A stretch of 64,000 nucleotides of DNA from Maribacter_C sp047345145 (GTDB taxonomy: Bacteria > Bacteroidota > Bacteroidia > Flavobacteriales > Flavobacteriaceae). The translations under genes were made by a program, and so were the position numbers. Where the stretch lies: assembly GCF_047345145.1 (NCBI RefSeq), contig NZ_JBLFER010000001.1:620001-684000 (forward strand). Direction: 5' to 3'. Shown one piece after another: positions 1-9,459 of the stretch; positions within the stretch are counted from its first letter, which is position 1; every line of letters starts with the position of its first letter. The notes beneath the pieces were generated by a model. That model was given only the letters and a program-made list of their open reading frames with translations. It did not search any database and was not told the origin of the DNA.

Positions 1-245
1 GTCTCATTTTTTAAAGATGAAACTGCCATCGGAAAATCATAGTCTTTTAGAATTTTAAGGTTTTCAAGAAGCTTATTTTCAGCTTGCAGTAATTCTAAAG
101 TTTCTTCAGAATGCAAATTTTGTTTTAGTACGAAAAGCCCTTTCTCATTTTGGATTTTATAGTTGGTACTATCATAACCTTCTAAAGAAGTAACTGCTGC
201 ACTAGTTATTCCATAATGCGTTCGTAAAATAGAGTGAATGTTCAT
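1..245 (-). CDS. N-terminal fragment of a phosphotransferase-like protein (runs off the window)
   Basis: An open frame begins with ATG at 245 and continues without a stop to base 1, giving about 81 residues starting MNIHSILRTHYGI. The stretch has the look of the N-lobe of aminoglycoside phosphotransferase/homoserine kinase-like folds: a short helix, a strand-turn-strand ending in NYKIQNEKG, then FVLKQN, where the lysine would be the ATP-contacting residue, then a long helix. In Flavobacteria such N-termini occur both as free kinases and at the front of long aminotransferase class III fusions. Which one applies cannot be told here because the rest is outside the window. The family assignment is inference from pattern; the existence of the frame is seen directly. 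Confidence 0.45.
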   Translation of the reverse strand, partial: MNIHSILRTHYGITSAAVTSLEGYDSTNYKIQNEKGLFVLKQNLHSEETLELLQAENKLLENLKILKDYDFPMAVSSLKNE

Positions 246-309
246 TCATATAGATTGAAGGCTAAATTTAGCATAAATCATTCTATATCATGGCAATCAA
301 TATGAAATG

Positions 310-2721
310 CTACCGCAATTGAGGGTAATCTTCTGGATTTGCTTCATGGATAATACCATATACTTTTTCAAAGATATCTTCTGCATTTGGTTTAGAAAAG
401 TAATCTCCATCAGTTCCGTATGCAGGTCTATGCGCTTTTGCGGTTAGGGTTTGGGGCGCACTGTCTAAGAATTTATAGGCACCTTGTTTTTCAACAATCT
501 CATTCAACAGATAGGCGGAACACCCCCCTGGAACATCCTCATCAATCACTAGCAAGCGATTGGTTTTCTGAACACTTTTAACGACATCGTGCTCAATGTC
601 AAAAGGAAGCAAAGACTGTGCATCAATAATCTCAGCATCAATACCTACTTCTTTTAGTTCTTTGGCTGCCTGTTCAACAATTCTTAGGGTTGAACCATAT
701 GATACTAAGGTTATATCTTTACCATATTTAATTGTTTCCACAATACCTATAGGTGTACAAAAATCACCAAGATTATTGGGCATTTTCTCCTTCAAGCGAT
801 AACCGTTCAAACTTTCTATTACTAAAGCAGGCTCATCACTTTTCATTAGCGTATTATAAAAACCTGCTGCTTGCGTCATGTTGCGAGGTGAAAGAATATA
901 AATTCCCCTAAGTGTATGAATCAACCCCCCCATTGGTGATCCTGAGTGCCAAATGCCTTCTAAGCGATGACCTCTAGTTCGAATAATCAGCGGCGCTTTT
1001 TGTTTTCCAACGGTGCGATATCGAATAGTTGCGACATCATCTGTTAGGGTAGGCATCGCGTAAAAAATATAATCTAAATATTGTATTTCAGCAATTGGGC
1101 GCAATCCCCTAAGTGCCATTCCAAGCCCCTGACCAATAATGGTAGATTCTCTGATACCAGTATCGGCAACGCGTAGTTTGCCATATTTATCTTGCAAACC
1201 TTCAAGCCCTTGATTTACATCTCCAATGGTGCCTGTATCTTCACCAAAGATCGAAATTTCAGGATATTTTTCTAAAAGTCTATCAAAATTTTCACGAAGA
1301 ATTACACGACCATCTACTTCTTCTGTATTGGTATCATATTCAGGAACAATTTGGGCAATGTTGGTTGCTTTATTAGCATTTTCACTATATAAATGGTCAC
1401 TATAATTCGGTTGCTCTTTTCGAAGAAATTGATTCGTCCAATCGAGAAGTGCCTCTTTTTCAGCAGTGCTTTCTCCTAATAGATAGCGCAAAGCTTTCCT
1501 TGCTGTAGTCGCCAAATCCTTCTTAATAGGTTCTTCGATGGCAATTAAATCGTTTTTAAGCTTCGTTATAAACGCTTTGTTTTGACTCTTGTTAGCAGCA
1601 TTTTCTAATAACTGTAGTAGCACTTTTTTTTGCTCAAGATGTGTTGCTAAATATTCGGCCCAGGCTTCTTTTTTTGCTGTTCGTACAGATTTTTTTAGCG
1701 TTAACTCGATTGCATTTAGCTCTTCTTCAGTAGCAATGCCTGACTCGATGATCCATTCTTTGAACCGCTTATTACAGTCATTTTCACGTTCCCAATCTAA
1801 TCGTTCTTCACTTTTATATCTTTCATGAGAACCAGAGGTGGAATGACCTTGTGGCTGAGTAAGTTCTTGGACATGAATAATTACTGGAACATGCTCATCT
1901 CGTGCTATGTCAGATGCGTTCTCATAAGCATGCATCAAGGCTGTATAGTCCCAACCCTTTACCTTTAAAATTTCATAACCTTTGTGATCTTTATCACGTT
2001 GAAAGCCTTTCAAAGCCTCAGAAATACTTTCTTTGGTAGTGTGGTATTTTTGTGGCACGGAAATTCCATAGTCGTCATCCCATATACTAACCACCATTGG
2101 CACCTGTAAAACACCACCTGCATTTATGGTCTCAAAGAATAACCCTTCACTTGTACTAGCATTACCTATAGTACCCCAGGCCACTTCATTTCCATTTTTA
2201 GAAAAGTTTGTGGCATCAATATCTTTTAGATTTCGATACATTTTAGATGCTTGAGCTAAACCAAGTAATCGGGGCATTTGTCCAGCAGTAGAAGAAACAT
2301 CGGGAGCGGTATTTTTTTGCTGTGTCAAATCTTTCCAAGAACCATCTTCATTGAGACTAAAAGTCAAATAATGACCAATCATTTGACGTCCGGCACTCAT
2401 AGGTTCTTTTTCTATATCGGTTGTCGCATATAAAGCATGGAATAGCGCTTTGGGTGTCAATAAACCTAAAGCCATCATAAAAGTTTGGTCACGATAATAA
2501 CCACTTCTAAAATCACCATTTTTAAAAGCGCGAGCCATGGCTAGCTGCGGCAATTCTTTACCATCACTAAAGATTCCGAATTTGGCCTTCCCGGTTAGCA
2601 CTTCTTTTCGTCCCATTAAGCTACAAATACGACTTAAGACAGCAGTTTCATAATCCTTTAGAATTTGTGTTCTGAAATCGTCAAAAGAAATATCGTTACT
2701 TGTTTTTGGAGAGATATCCAT
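310..2721 (-). CDS. Fused alpha/beta E1 component of a 2-oxoacid dehydrogenase complex (first paralog)
   Basis: The 803-residue protein joins an E1-alpha-like half (about 1-440) to an E1-beta-like half (about 465-803, with IFGEDTGTIGDVNQGL and the transketolase C-terminal domain). E1 enzymes use thiamine diphosphate to decarboxylate 2-oxoacids and acylate the lipoyl E2 in the cytoplasm. The ThDP/metal region is unusual. The usual GDG or GEG is IGNAS with Asn187, and the usual NN before the conserved Tyr is DD (Asp215-Asp216). The two metal-ligand types therefore look swapped. No E2 or E3 gene is adjacent. A TACTTTTG -7 element lies 20 bases upstream of the ATG. A second fused E1 lies at 47511-49487 with canonical residues. 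Substrate is uncertain; branched-chain 2-oxoacids are a common annotation for this family. Confidence 0.85.
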   Translation of the reverse strand: MDISPKTSNDISFDDFRTQILKDYETAVLSRICSLMGRKEVLTGKAKFGIFSDGKELPQLAMARAFKNGDFRSGYYRDQTFMMALGLLTPKALFHALYATTDIEKEPMSAGRQMIGHYLTFSLNEDGSWKDLTQQKNTAPDVSSTAGQMPRLLGLAQASKMYRNLKDIDATNFSKNGNEVAWGTIGNASTSEGLFFETINAGGVLQVPMVVSIWDDDYGISVPQKYHTTKESISEALKGFQRDKDHKGYEILKVKGWDYTALMHAYENASDIARDEHVPVIIHVQELTQPQGHSTSGSHERYKSEERLDWERENDCNKRFKEWIIESGIATEEELNAIELTLKKSVRTAKKEAWAEYLATHLEQKKVLLQLLENAANKSQNKAFITKLKNDLIAIEEPIKKDLATTARKALRYLLGESTAEKEALLDWTNQFLRKEQPNYSDHLYSENANKATNIAQIVPEYDTNTEEVDGRVILRENFDRLLEKYPEISIFGEDTGTIGDVNQGLEGLQDKYGKLRVADTGIRESTIIGQGLGMALRGLRPIAEIQYLDYIFYAMPTLTDDVATIRYRTVGKQKAPLIIRTRGHRLEGIWHSGSPMGGLIHTLRGIYILSPRNMTQAAGFYNTLMKSDEPALVIESLNGYRLKEKMPNNLGDFCTPIGIVETIKYGKDITLVSYGSTLRIVEQAAKELKEVGIDAEIIDAQSLLPFDIEHDVVKSVQKTNRLLVIDEDVPGGCSAYLLNEIVEKQGAYKFLDSAPQTLTAKAHRPAYGTDGDYFSKPNAEDIFEKVYGIIHEANPEDYPQLR

Positions 2722-2740
2722 ATATGCTTAAAGGTTTTTG

Positions 2741-2771
2741 CAAAAGTACTTAATGACTTCGATTAATGCAA
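2741..2771 (-). promoter_or_regulatory. Bacteroidetes-type promoter for the first fused E1 gene
   Basis: On the minus strand TTG (2769-2771) is followed after 20 bases by TACTTTTG (2741-2748), matching the -33 TTG / -7 TAnnTTTG pattern. The ATG lies 19 bases further on, giving a short leader. Confidence 0.6.
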
Positions 2772-2882
2772 TGCTAGCAGACTTCTTTTTATTAAATATT
2801 TCCTAAACAAAAGGGTGAAATTCTGTTTTTTTGTTACAGTAATAACAAAAAAGGAGCTTAATATTGAGAATATGCTAAAAAA

Positions 2883-5732
2883 TTAAAACCACTTTCGAGT
2901 AAATAAACCGGTAAGTGTTTTAATATCTACAGTAACAATGAACCGAATTTTTTCGCCATAGTCAGGTTGTGCGACCTCCCAACCATTATTAGAGTATAGT
3001 GGCAAATACAATTCAAAATAATCCGTGACAAGATTTAAGCGAACACCCGAATCATAGACAAATTTTTGTTTGATCCCTTTATTTTTCACCAATCCAATAT
3101 CTCCATATAATTCAATCCACCTCCAAAGATTTACGCTGGAGTTTGCAGTTATAAGCCAATCATTAGAAAAGCGAAATTGATCATCTAATATTGATTTAAA
3201 TCCACCTTCGGCTATTACCAATTGCTGACTATAAATTCCGGAATCTTCCGACTGACCTAAATAACTATAATCAAAAAGGTAATTGGTGGGCCGGTCAAGA
3301 GCAAAGCTGAAGAACTCAGAGTTTGTATTATTCCAAAGAAATTTCCCAGCATATAACCTCAGATTAACCTGTCTATTATTGTCGAATAGTTTACGATACT
3401 CAATCTCTGCCGATATTTTAGTGAAGTTATTAGCCTGTTGAAAGTCAAGAAACCATGATTTATAGTTTAATATGTGGTTGTCTAAATATCTATATCTGAC
3501 ATTGAAAACACTATAATCTGGATTTTCAGGATCATTTCTAAGGTCTGTTAAATTCTTATCAATATCTCTAAAGATATTTAGATAGCGGAATGATAAAAAC
3601 TGTTTTTTGTTAGAAATTAGATCGTCAGGCCGCCAACCAAAAGTTATCGATGGTGTTAGGGTAGAAAATCTTGAATTGACGTTAAAATGCTTGCTAGAAC
3701 CGCTTATACGGTAGTTTGCAAAGTACAATCCAGTTTTGCTTAAGTATTTTCTATAGTTTAAACTACCACCGCCAACAAAAGATTTTTCTCTAAAAGAGTA
3801 TGAAGGAGAAACATCAAATTGAAATGGTCTTTCTAAAAGTGTTTTATTATGTAACCTCATACCTGGGTACCATCCATCGTAGATATTGAAATCTAACACC
3901 GGGGTGTAAAAAATTTGATTTAAGAATGGATTTTCAGAATCTTTAAGAAAGGTTAGTTTGAGTTTTTTATTGCCTGAAAGGAACCCGCCTAACGATTTCC
4001 AATTATCACGTTGGTTAAATTCAGGTATTTTTTTGTCGTAGTTCAAAACAAGTCTTTCTTCTTCGTTTCTGGGAATAGTTACCGTTCTTTCTTTTTCAAT
4101 ATTTGAAAACCAATATTTCGAAACCACCGAATCATTTTTTAGTCCGAACATCGAAATAGGGACAACTGTACCTTCTTTATTTTTTAGCGTAATTTTGAGG
4201 GAGTCTTTCGTCTTTTTAACCTTTTTGATTTTGTAATCAATAATACGATCTGAGTAGACATAGTTATTAAAAAACCAATCAATATCTTGATCTGCAGAAC
4301 GCTTGAGTATGGATTCGAAATCTAAAACCCGTACTCGATTTAACTGATAATACTGGTAAAAGGTCTTTATGCTCTTGTCAACTTTTTCCTTACCTATGTA
4401 ACTGGCTAGATAAGACAAGCCAAGGCCAGCGTTGTATTTATTGCCTGCCTTCTGATTGGCGACAATCAACGAGTCGTTTGGTGTGATTAATGGCTGGTTT
4501 AAATTTTTACGGGCTAATCCGAGATAGACAAAAGGGTATTGTTCATTAAACCCCATTTTTGCCAAATTAAAACTGCGAATACCCCAAATGCGAGAGAGTT
4601 TACCCAATAACTTTTGATCAGGATAGAATTCTTCAACGTAAGCAATCATTAAGTAATTAGCTATGGCATCGCCCAACCATTGTTCTTTCCGCGGATCTAA
4701 ATACATAGTCTCCTCAAGAATATTAATCAAAGCAGTTTTTAAAATTTTCATTTCATATTGAAACCGCTCGTCATAAGGTCGAATAAATTTTGGTAATTGA
4801 TTGATTCCATAAAGGGGACTCTTATTATAATCAATTTTACTTATTAATAATTTGGCATGAGGATATCGACCTAAATTGTCATAAATGAATTTTGTCACCC
4901 TGTCAATCGCCAAGCTGGGTAAAATAGGGTCTTTGCTACTTGGATTTAGGTCGGTCTGAACTGTCATGTAGTCTGTGACATGAGTAATAAAACCATTAAT
5001 TGGAGATAGAATTAGTTTACAATTTTTTTGTTGATTTCCTTCCAATTGAGCCTGGCGACCTCCCGGAAACCGGGTATTTCCTAGAACTAGATAGTTCGTG
5101 GCTAAGAACAGTTCTTCAGGATATATTAAGTTTACATTAGTGGTAGTTGCATCGGTATATAAATCTTCTAAATTTTTATTGGAATAAAGATGCCACTTAC
5201 CATCAAAAACGGCAGGTGTGAGATACCAATCTTTTAAATAATATTCATTCCGATTGTTGTAACCGTATGGCGTATATTTTGTAGGAGGCAGTTTTACCGA
5301 ATATGTCAGAAACAGTTTTGCTTCTTGATTAGGATATAAGGGCTTATTGAGCTTTATCTTAATAATATCTTTACCTGAAGTGCGCTCCCAAACTAAACCT
5401 CTATAATCGTCATCAACGGCACTGTTAATATCGGTAAAACCACGTTCTTCATCCTTTGCTAGATGCAGGCTTTTTTTAAACTGTTCGGCAAAACTCTTGG
5501 CGAGTGCTGTGTTTTTATCTGAGTAAGCATGAGCCCAATCGTTGAAATACAATTGTTCTAAGGTCTCTTTTGAAGTATTTTTATAAATGAATTCTTGCTG
5601 AATTTGAAGCGTTTTAGTTTCACCATCAAGTTTAACGTTTAGCGTGTTAGTATGCTGTGATGATGCCCATTTAGGCAGCAAAGTTAGCAGTAGAATACCA
5701 CAGGCAATATGTTTTCTAGATAATGGCTTCAA
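2883..5732 (-). CDS. M1-aminopeptidase-like protein without HEXXH, fused to a C-terminal outer-membrane barrel-like region
   Basis: This is a 949-residue exported protein with an N-terminal hydrophobic signal (about 9-25, ending ASSQ). Residues about 30-480 follow the M1 gluzincin layout: an N-terminal beta domain, then a catalytic-type helical domain. The place where M1 enzymes have HEXXH reads NILEETMYLD, followed by QWLGDAIANYL at the usual WLNEGFA-type position. The zinc-binding histidines are therefore missing and peptidase activity is unlikely. Residues about 600-949 are rich in alternating aromatic strands and end in Trp-Phe, as in outer-membrane beta-barrels. The start is TTG at 5732, 13 bases after the LOG-family stop; no ATG is available before the signal. 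It probably sits in the outer membrane. Function is unknown; a binding or assembly role is only a guess. Confidence 0.7.
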   Translation of the reverse strand: MKPLSRKHIACGILLLTLLPKWASSQHTNTLNVKLDGETKTLQIQQEFIYKNTSKETLEQLYFNDWAHAYSDKNTALAKSFAEQFKKSLHLAKDEERGFTDINSAVDDDYRGLVWERTSGKDIIKIKLNKPLYPNQEAKLFLTYSVKLPPTKYTPYGYNNRNEYYLKDWYLTPAVFDGKWHLYSNKNLEDLYTDATTTNVNLIYPEELFLATNYLVLGNTRFPGGRQAQLEGNQQKNCKLILSPINGFITHVTDYMTVQTDLNPSSKDPILPSLAIDRVTKFIYDNLGRYPHAKLLISKIDYNKSPLYGINQLPKFIRPYDERFQYEMKILKTALINILEETMYLDPRKEQWLGDAIANYLMIAYVEEFYPDQKLLGKLSRIWGIRSFNLAKMGFNEQYPFVYLGLARKNLNQPLITPNDSLIVANQKAGNKYNAGLGLSYLASYIGKEKVDKSIKTFYQYYQLNRVRVLDFESILKRSADQDIDWFFNNYVYSDRIIDYKIKKVKKTKDSLKITLKNKEGTVVPISMFGLKNDSVVSKYWFSNIEKERTVTIPRNEEERLVLNYDKKIPEFNQRDNWKSLGGFLSGNKKLKLTFLKDSENPFLNQIFYTPVLDFNIYDGWYPGMRLHNKTLLERPFQFDVSPSYSFREKSFVGGGSLNYRKYLSKTGLYFANYRISGSSKHFNVNSRFSTLTPSITFGWRPDDLISNKKQFLSFRYLNIFRDIDKNLTDLRNDPENPDYSVFNVRYRYLDNHILNYKSWFLDFQQANNFTKISAEIEYRKLFDNNRQVNLRLYAGKFLWNNTNSEFFSFALDRPTNYLFDYSYLGQSEDSGIYSQQLVIAEGGFKSILDDQFRFSNDWLITANSSVNLWRWIELYGDIGLVKNKGIKQKFVYDSGVRLNLVTDYFELYLPLYSNNGWEVAQPDYGEKIRFIVTVDIKTLTGLFTRKWF

Positions 5733-5745
5733 AAAGCGGAGTGAT

Positions 5746-6432
5746 TTAGAAATTAGGACTCAATAAACGCCCTTTGTAAAAGGCGTCAATAATTTCAACA
5801 ACTTCTTCTTCAGTATCAACTAAATGAATAAGATCTAAGTCTTCTGGGCTAATGGTTCCAGCTTCTAGCATAGTATTTTTTATCCAATCAAGAAGTCCTT
5901 TCCAATACGCTGTTCCAACTAAAATTATTGGGAATTTTTCAATTTTGTTGGTTTGAATAAGAGTGATTGCTTCAAAGAGCTCATCTAGCGTTCCAAATCC
6001 GCCAGGCATAACAACAAAACCTTGTGAATACTTGACGAACATGACTTTTCGAACGAAGAAATAATCAAAATCTAAGCTTTTATCACTATCAATATATGGA
6101 TTATCATGTTGTTCGAAAGGTAAATCTATATTTAGACCAACGGAAGTACCTCCAGCCAAATTTGCACCTCTATTACCTGCTTCCATAATTCCAGGTCCAC
6201 CGCCTGTGATAACACCATAGCCTGCTTCCGCAATACTTTTGGCAACACTAGTTGCCAATTTATAGTACTTTTCGTGTTCCTTAGTCCGTGCAGATCCAAA
6301 AATAGAAACGCAGGGGCCAATTTGACTCATTCGTTCAAAACCATTTACGAACTCACCCATGATTTTGAACAATGCCCAAGAATCATTTGTTTTAATTTCA
6401 TTCCAACCTTTGTGATGTTGCTCTTTTCTCAT
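5746..6432 (-). CDS. LOG-family (TIGR00730) Rossmann-fold protein
   Basis: This 228-residue cytoplasmic protein carries the LOG signatures GGGPGIMEAGNRGA (about 78-91) and PGGFGTLDE, the latter holding the catalytic Glu region. Family members hydrolyse nucleoside 5'-monophosphates to base and ribose 5-phosphate (cytokinin-activating enzyme in plants, AMP/IMP-type nucleosidases in bacteria). It lies between uvrA (71-base gap) and the M1-like gene (13-base gap) on the same strand, so cotranscription with the latter is likely. The substrate in this organism is not predictable from sequence. Confidence 0.85.
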   Translation of the reverse strand: MRKEQHHKGWNEIKTNDSWALFKIMGEFVNGFERMSQIGPCVSIFGSARTKEHEKYYKLATSVAKSIAEAGYGVITGGGPGIMEAGNRGANLAGGTSVGLNIDLPFEQHDNPYIDSDKSLDFDYFFVRKVMFVKYSQGFVVMPGGFGTLDELFEAITLIQTNKIEKFPIILVGTAYWKGLLDWIKNTMLEAGTISPEDLDLIHLVDTEEEVVEIIDAFYKGRLLSPNF

Positions 6433-6503
6433 AAGTAGCTATTTTATCTTCAACCCCTGAATAGGGAAATATTATAATTTTGTTTGTGTATTTGGTAAAC
6501 AAT

Positions 6504-9338
6504 TTACAGCTGCAATTCTTTCCTCAAAAACTTTGCCGTGTAACTTTTCTTATCTTTTAGTATTGCTTCAGGTGTTCCTTTGGCAACTACCATACCTCCA
6601 CCGCGGCCTCCTTCATAACCAATATCAATGATATAATCCGCCATTTTAATTACATCCATATTATGTTCAATGACTAATATGGTATTTCCTTTGTCTACCA
6701 AACGGTTCAAAACTTCCATTAGTACCCGTATATCTTCAAAATGGAGACCTGTTGTGGGCTCATCCAAAATATAAAAAGTATTACCCGTATCTCTTTTTGA
6801 CAGCTCTGTGGCTAGTTTTATGCGTTGTGCTTCTCCTCCGGATAACGTGGTAGATTGTTGTCCTAAAGAAATATAACCTAAACCAACATCTTGAATGGTC
6901 TTTAATTTTCTATGGATTTTTGGGATAAGCTCAAAAAAGTCGACTGCTTCATTAATCGTCATTTCAAGTACATCAGAAATGGATTTTCCCTTATATCGAA
7001 TTTCTAAAGTTTCTCGATTGAAACGTTTACCGTTACAGGTTTCACATTCCACATAAACATCTGGTAGGAAGTTCATTTCAATAACCCGAAGTCCACCTCC
7101 TTGACAGGTTTCACATCGTCCACCTTGAACATTAAAGCTAAAGCGACCTGGTTTATATCCTCTTATTGCAGCTTCAGGCGTTTTTGCAAACAGGGAACGT
7201 ATTTCACTGAAAACACCAGTATAAGTGGCCGGATTAGATCTTGGTGTTCTGCCAATAGGACTTTGATTGATATCAATAACCTTATCTATATGTTCTAAAC
7301 CCTTGATTTTTTTATAAGGCATTGGTTTTTTAACACCATTGAAATAATGAGCGTTCATAATAGGGTAGAGGGTCTCATTGATCAAAGTGGATTTGCCACT
7401 GCCAGAAACTCCTGTCACTCCGATCATTTGACCTAGTGGAAGGTCAATCGAAACATTTTTCAAATTATTCCCTGTGCACCCAGATAGTGTAACCTTCTTT
7501 CCGTTGCCTTTTCTTCTTTTTTTAGGAACTGCAATTTCCTTTTTTCCTGTTATGTAGTCTGCGGTTAAGGTATTTTCTTTTTTTAGGTCTTTAGGAAGTC
7601 CCTGAGAAATAATTTCTCCGCCATGTCGCCCCGCTTTCGGACCGATATCGATGACATGATCTGCACGCTCAATCATATCTCGGTCATGTTCAACAACAAT
7701 TACTGAATTGCCAATATCTCGAAGTGATTCCAAAGATTTAATCAAACGATCATTATCACGTTGATGCAAACCAATACTGGGCTCATCTAAAATGTATAAG
7801 ACACCAACCAACTGAGAACCAATTTGTGTAGCTAATCGAATTCGCTGCGCCTCTCCACCGGATAAAGATTTAGAACTACGGTTAAGAGAAAGATAATCTA
7901 GACCGACATCTAGTAAAAATTGGATTCTTGTTCTGATTTCTTTGATGATCTCTTCAGCAATCTTTAGTTGGTTGCCTTTCAATGTCTTTTCTAAATCAGC
8001 AAAAAAATCGGCTAATTCGGCAATATCTAAATGAGCTAAATCGGCTATATTTTTTTCGTCAACTTTAAAATTTAGGGATTCTTTACGAAGACGTGAACCC
8101 TCACAGGTAGGACAAATTACTTTATCCATATATTCCTTAGCCCATCTTTTAATAGAGGTGGAAGCTGCTTCGTCAAACTGGCTTTTGATAAAATTTGAAA
8201 TTCCTTCGTAATCTATTTTATAAGATCGTTTTACACCAAGAGTCTTTGAATCTACCTCAAAACTTTCAGCGCCTCCGTTGAGGAGAATCTGCATAGCTTC
8301 TTCAGGAATACTTGAGATAGGATCGGTTAGCTCGAAATCATAACGTTGTGCGATCGTTTCTATCTGCTTAAACGCCCAAGACTTTTTATATTCCCCAAGG
8401 GGAGCAATTCCACCAGCTTTAATGGATAATTTTTTATTCGGAAATATTTTCAACTCATTTACCTCATGAACATGACCAAGTCCGTTACAATGCGGACACA
8501 TTCCTTTGGGGGAATTGAAGGAAAAAGTATTTGGCTCGGGACTAGGATAAGATATTCCGGTAGAGGGGCACATTAAATCTCGACTAAAATAGCGTGGTTC
8601 TTTCGTGCCTTCCTCTAAAACCATTAGCACATTATCGCCGCTATACATAGCCGTATTAATTGACTCAGAAAGACGTTTATCCAAATCTTCGGTATCACTT
8701 ACTTTTAGTCGATCAATTACAATCTCGATATCGTGGGTTTTGTAACGATCTACCTTCATTCCCTTCGTAATATCAACAACTACACCGTCAACTCTTACTT
8801 TTACAAACCCTTGTTTGGCTATTTGTTCAAAAAGCTCGCGATAATGTCCTTTTCTCGATTTGATAATGGGAGCAAGAATGTTAATCTTTTTTCCATCGTA
8901 ATCAGCTTTGATCAAATCTTTAATCTGTTCGTCGCTATAACTGACCATCTTTTCACCCGTATTATAGCTATAAGCATCTCCTGCTCTTGCAAATAATAAA
9001 CGGAGAAAATCATAGATTTCTGTAATCGTACCAACTGTCGAACGTGGTGATTTTGAAGTAGTCTTTTGCTCAATAGCAATTACAGGTGATAGACCGTCGA
9101 TCTTATCAACATCTGGACGTTCTAAGCCACCTAAAAATTGTCGCGCGTACACAGAAAAAGTTTCGATGTATCTTCTTTGTCCTTCTGCATAAATAGTATC
9201 AAAAGCTAAGGAAGATTTACCACTGCCAGAAAGACCCGTAATTACAACCAGTTTCTCCCTTGGAATGGTGACATCGATGTTCTTTAAGTTGTGAACACGT
9301 GCTCCTTTTACTTCTATATTTTCCTCGTAATTTATCAT
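6504..9338 (-). CDS. uvrA: Excinuclease ABC subunit A
   Basis: The product is the damage-recognition ATPase of nucleotide excision repair, which loads UvrB on DNA. It has two ABC cassettes. The first has Walker A GLSGSGKSSLAFDTIYAEGQ near the N-terminus and signature SLSGGEAQRIRLA. The second has GVTGVSGSGKSTL and LSGGEAQRIKLATEL. CxxC zinc modules are visible (CPHCNGLG, CPTCEG, CETCQGGG, CETCNG). Length is about 944 residues, normal for the family. A longer frame could begin at TTG 9350, but the -7 element TACTTTTG (9356-9363) puts the transcript start at about that point. The ATG at 9338 is therefore preferred. Confidence 0.97.
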   Translation of the reverse strand: MINYEENIEVKGARVHNLKNIDVTIPREKLVVITGLSGSGKSSLAFDTIYAEGQRRYIETFSVYARQFLGGLERPDVDKIDGLSPVIAIEQKTTSKSPRSTVGTITEIYDFLRLLFARAGDAYSYNTGEKMVSYSDEQIKDLIKADYDGKKINILAPIIKSRKGHYRELFEQIAKQGFVKVRVDGVVVDITKGMKVDRYKTHDIEIVIDRLKVSDTEDLDKRLSESINTAMYSGDNVLMVLEEGTKEPRYFSRDLMCPSTGISYPSPEPNTFSFNSPKGMCPHCNGLGHVHEVNELKIFPNKKLSIKAGGIAPLGEYKKSWAFKQIETIAQRYDFELTDPISSIPEEAMQILLNGGAESFEVDSKTLGVKRSYKIDYEGISNFIKSQFDEAASTSIKRWAKEYMDKVICPTCEGSRLRKESLNFKVDEKNIADLAHLDIAELADFFADLEKTLKGNQLKIAEEIIKEIRTRIQFLLDVGLDYLSLNRSSKSLSGGEAQRIRLATQIGSQLVGVLYILDEPSIGLHQRDNDRLIKSLESLRDIGNSVIVVEHDRDMIERADHVIDIGPKAGRHGGEIISQGLPKDLKKENTLTADYITGKKEIAVPKKRRKGNGKKVTLSGCTGNNLKNVSIDLPLGQMIGVTGVSGSGKSTLINETLYPIMNAHYFNGVKKPMPYKKIKGLEHIDKVIDINQSPIGRTPRSNPATYTGVFSEIRSLFAKTPEAAIRGYKPGRFSFNVQGGRCETCQGGGLRVIEMNFLPDVYVECETCNGKRFNRETLEIRYKGKSISDVLEMTINEAVDFFELIPKIHRKLKTIQDVGLGYISLGQQSTTLSGGEAQRIKLATELSKRDTGNTFYILDEPTTGLHFEDIRVLMEVLNRLVDKGNTILVIEHNMDVIKMADYIIDIGYEGGRGGGMVVAKGTPEAILKDKKSYTAKFLRKELQL

Positions 9339-9355
9339 GAAATTCGGCAAAGTTG

Positions 9356-9363
9356 CAAAAGTA
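9356..9363 (-). promoter_or_regulatory. -7 promoter element of uvrA
   Basis: TACTTTTG on the minus strand matches TAnnTTTG. It lies 17 bases before the preferred ATG at 9338, giving a leader of roughly a dozen bases. No clear -33 TTG at the usual distance is seen. Confidence 0.5.
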
Positions 9364-9404
9364 CGATTTTGACCTCTATTATGTTAATGGAGTTCAATTC
9401 CTTT

Positions 9405-9434
9405 TTGTTATTTAATCATTAGCAATTAACTTTG
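9405..9434 (+). promoter_or_regulatory. Promoter of the small Tudor-like protein gene
   Basis: TTG (9405-9407), 19 bases, then TAACTTTG (9427-9434) is a full match to the Bacteroidetes -33/-7 pattern. The ATG follows at 9460. It is divergent from the uvrA promoter. Confidence 0.6.
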
Positions 9435-9459
9435 AATTTTAAACAGAAAAATACTACAA

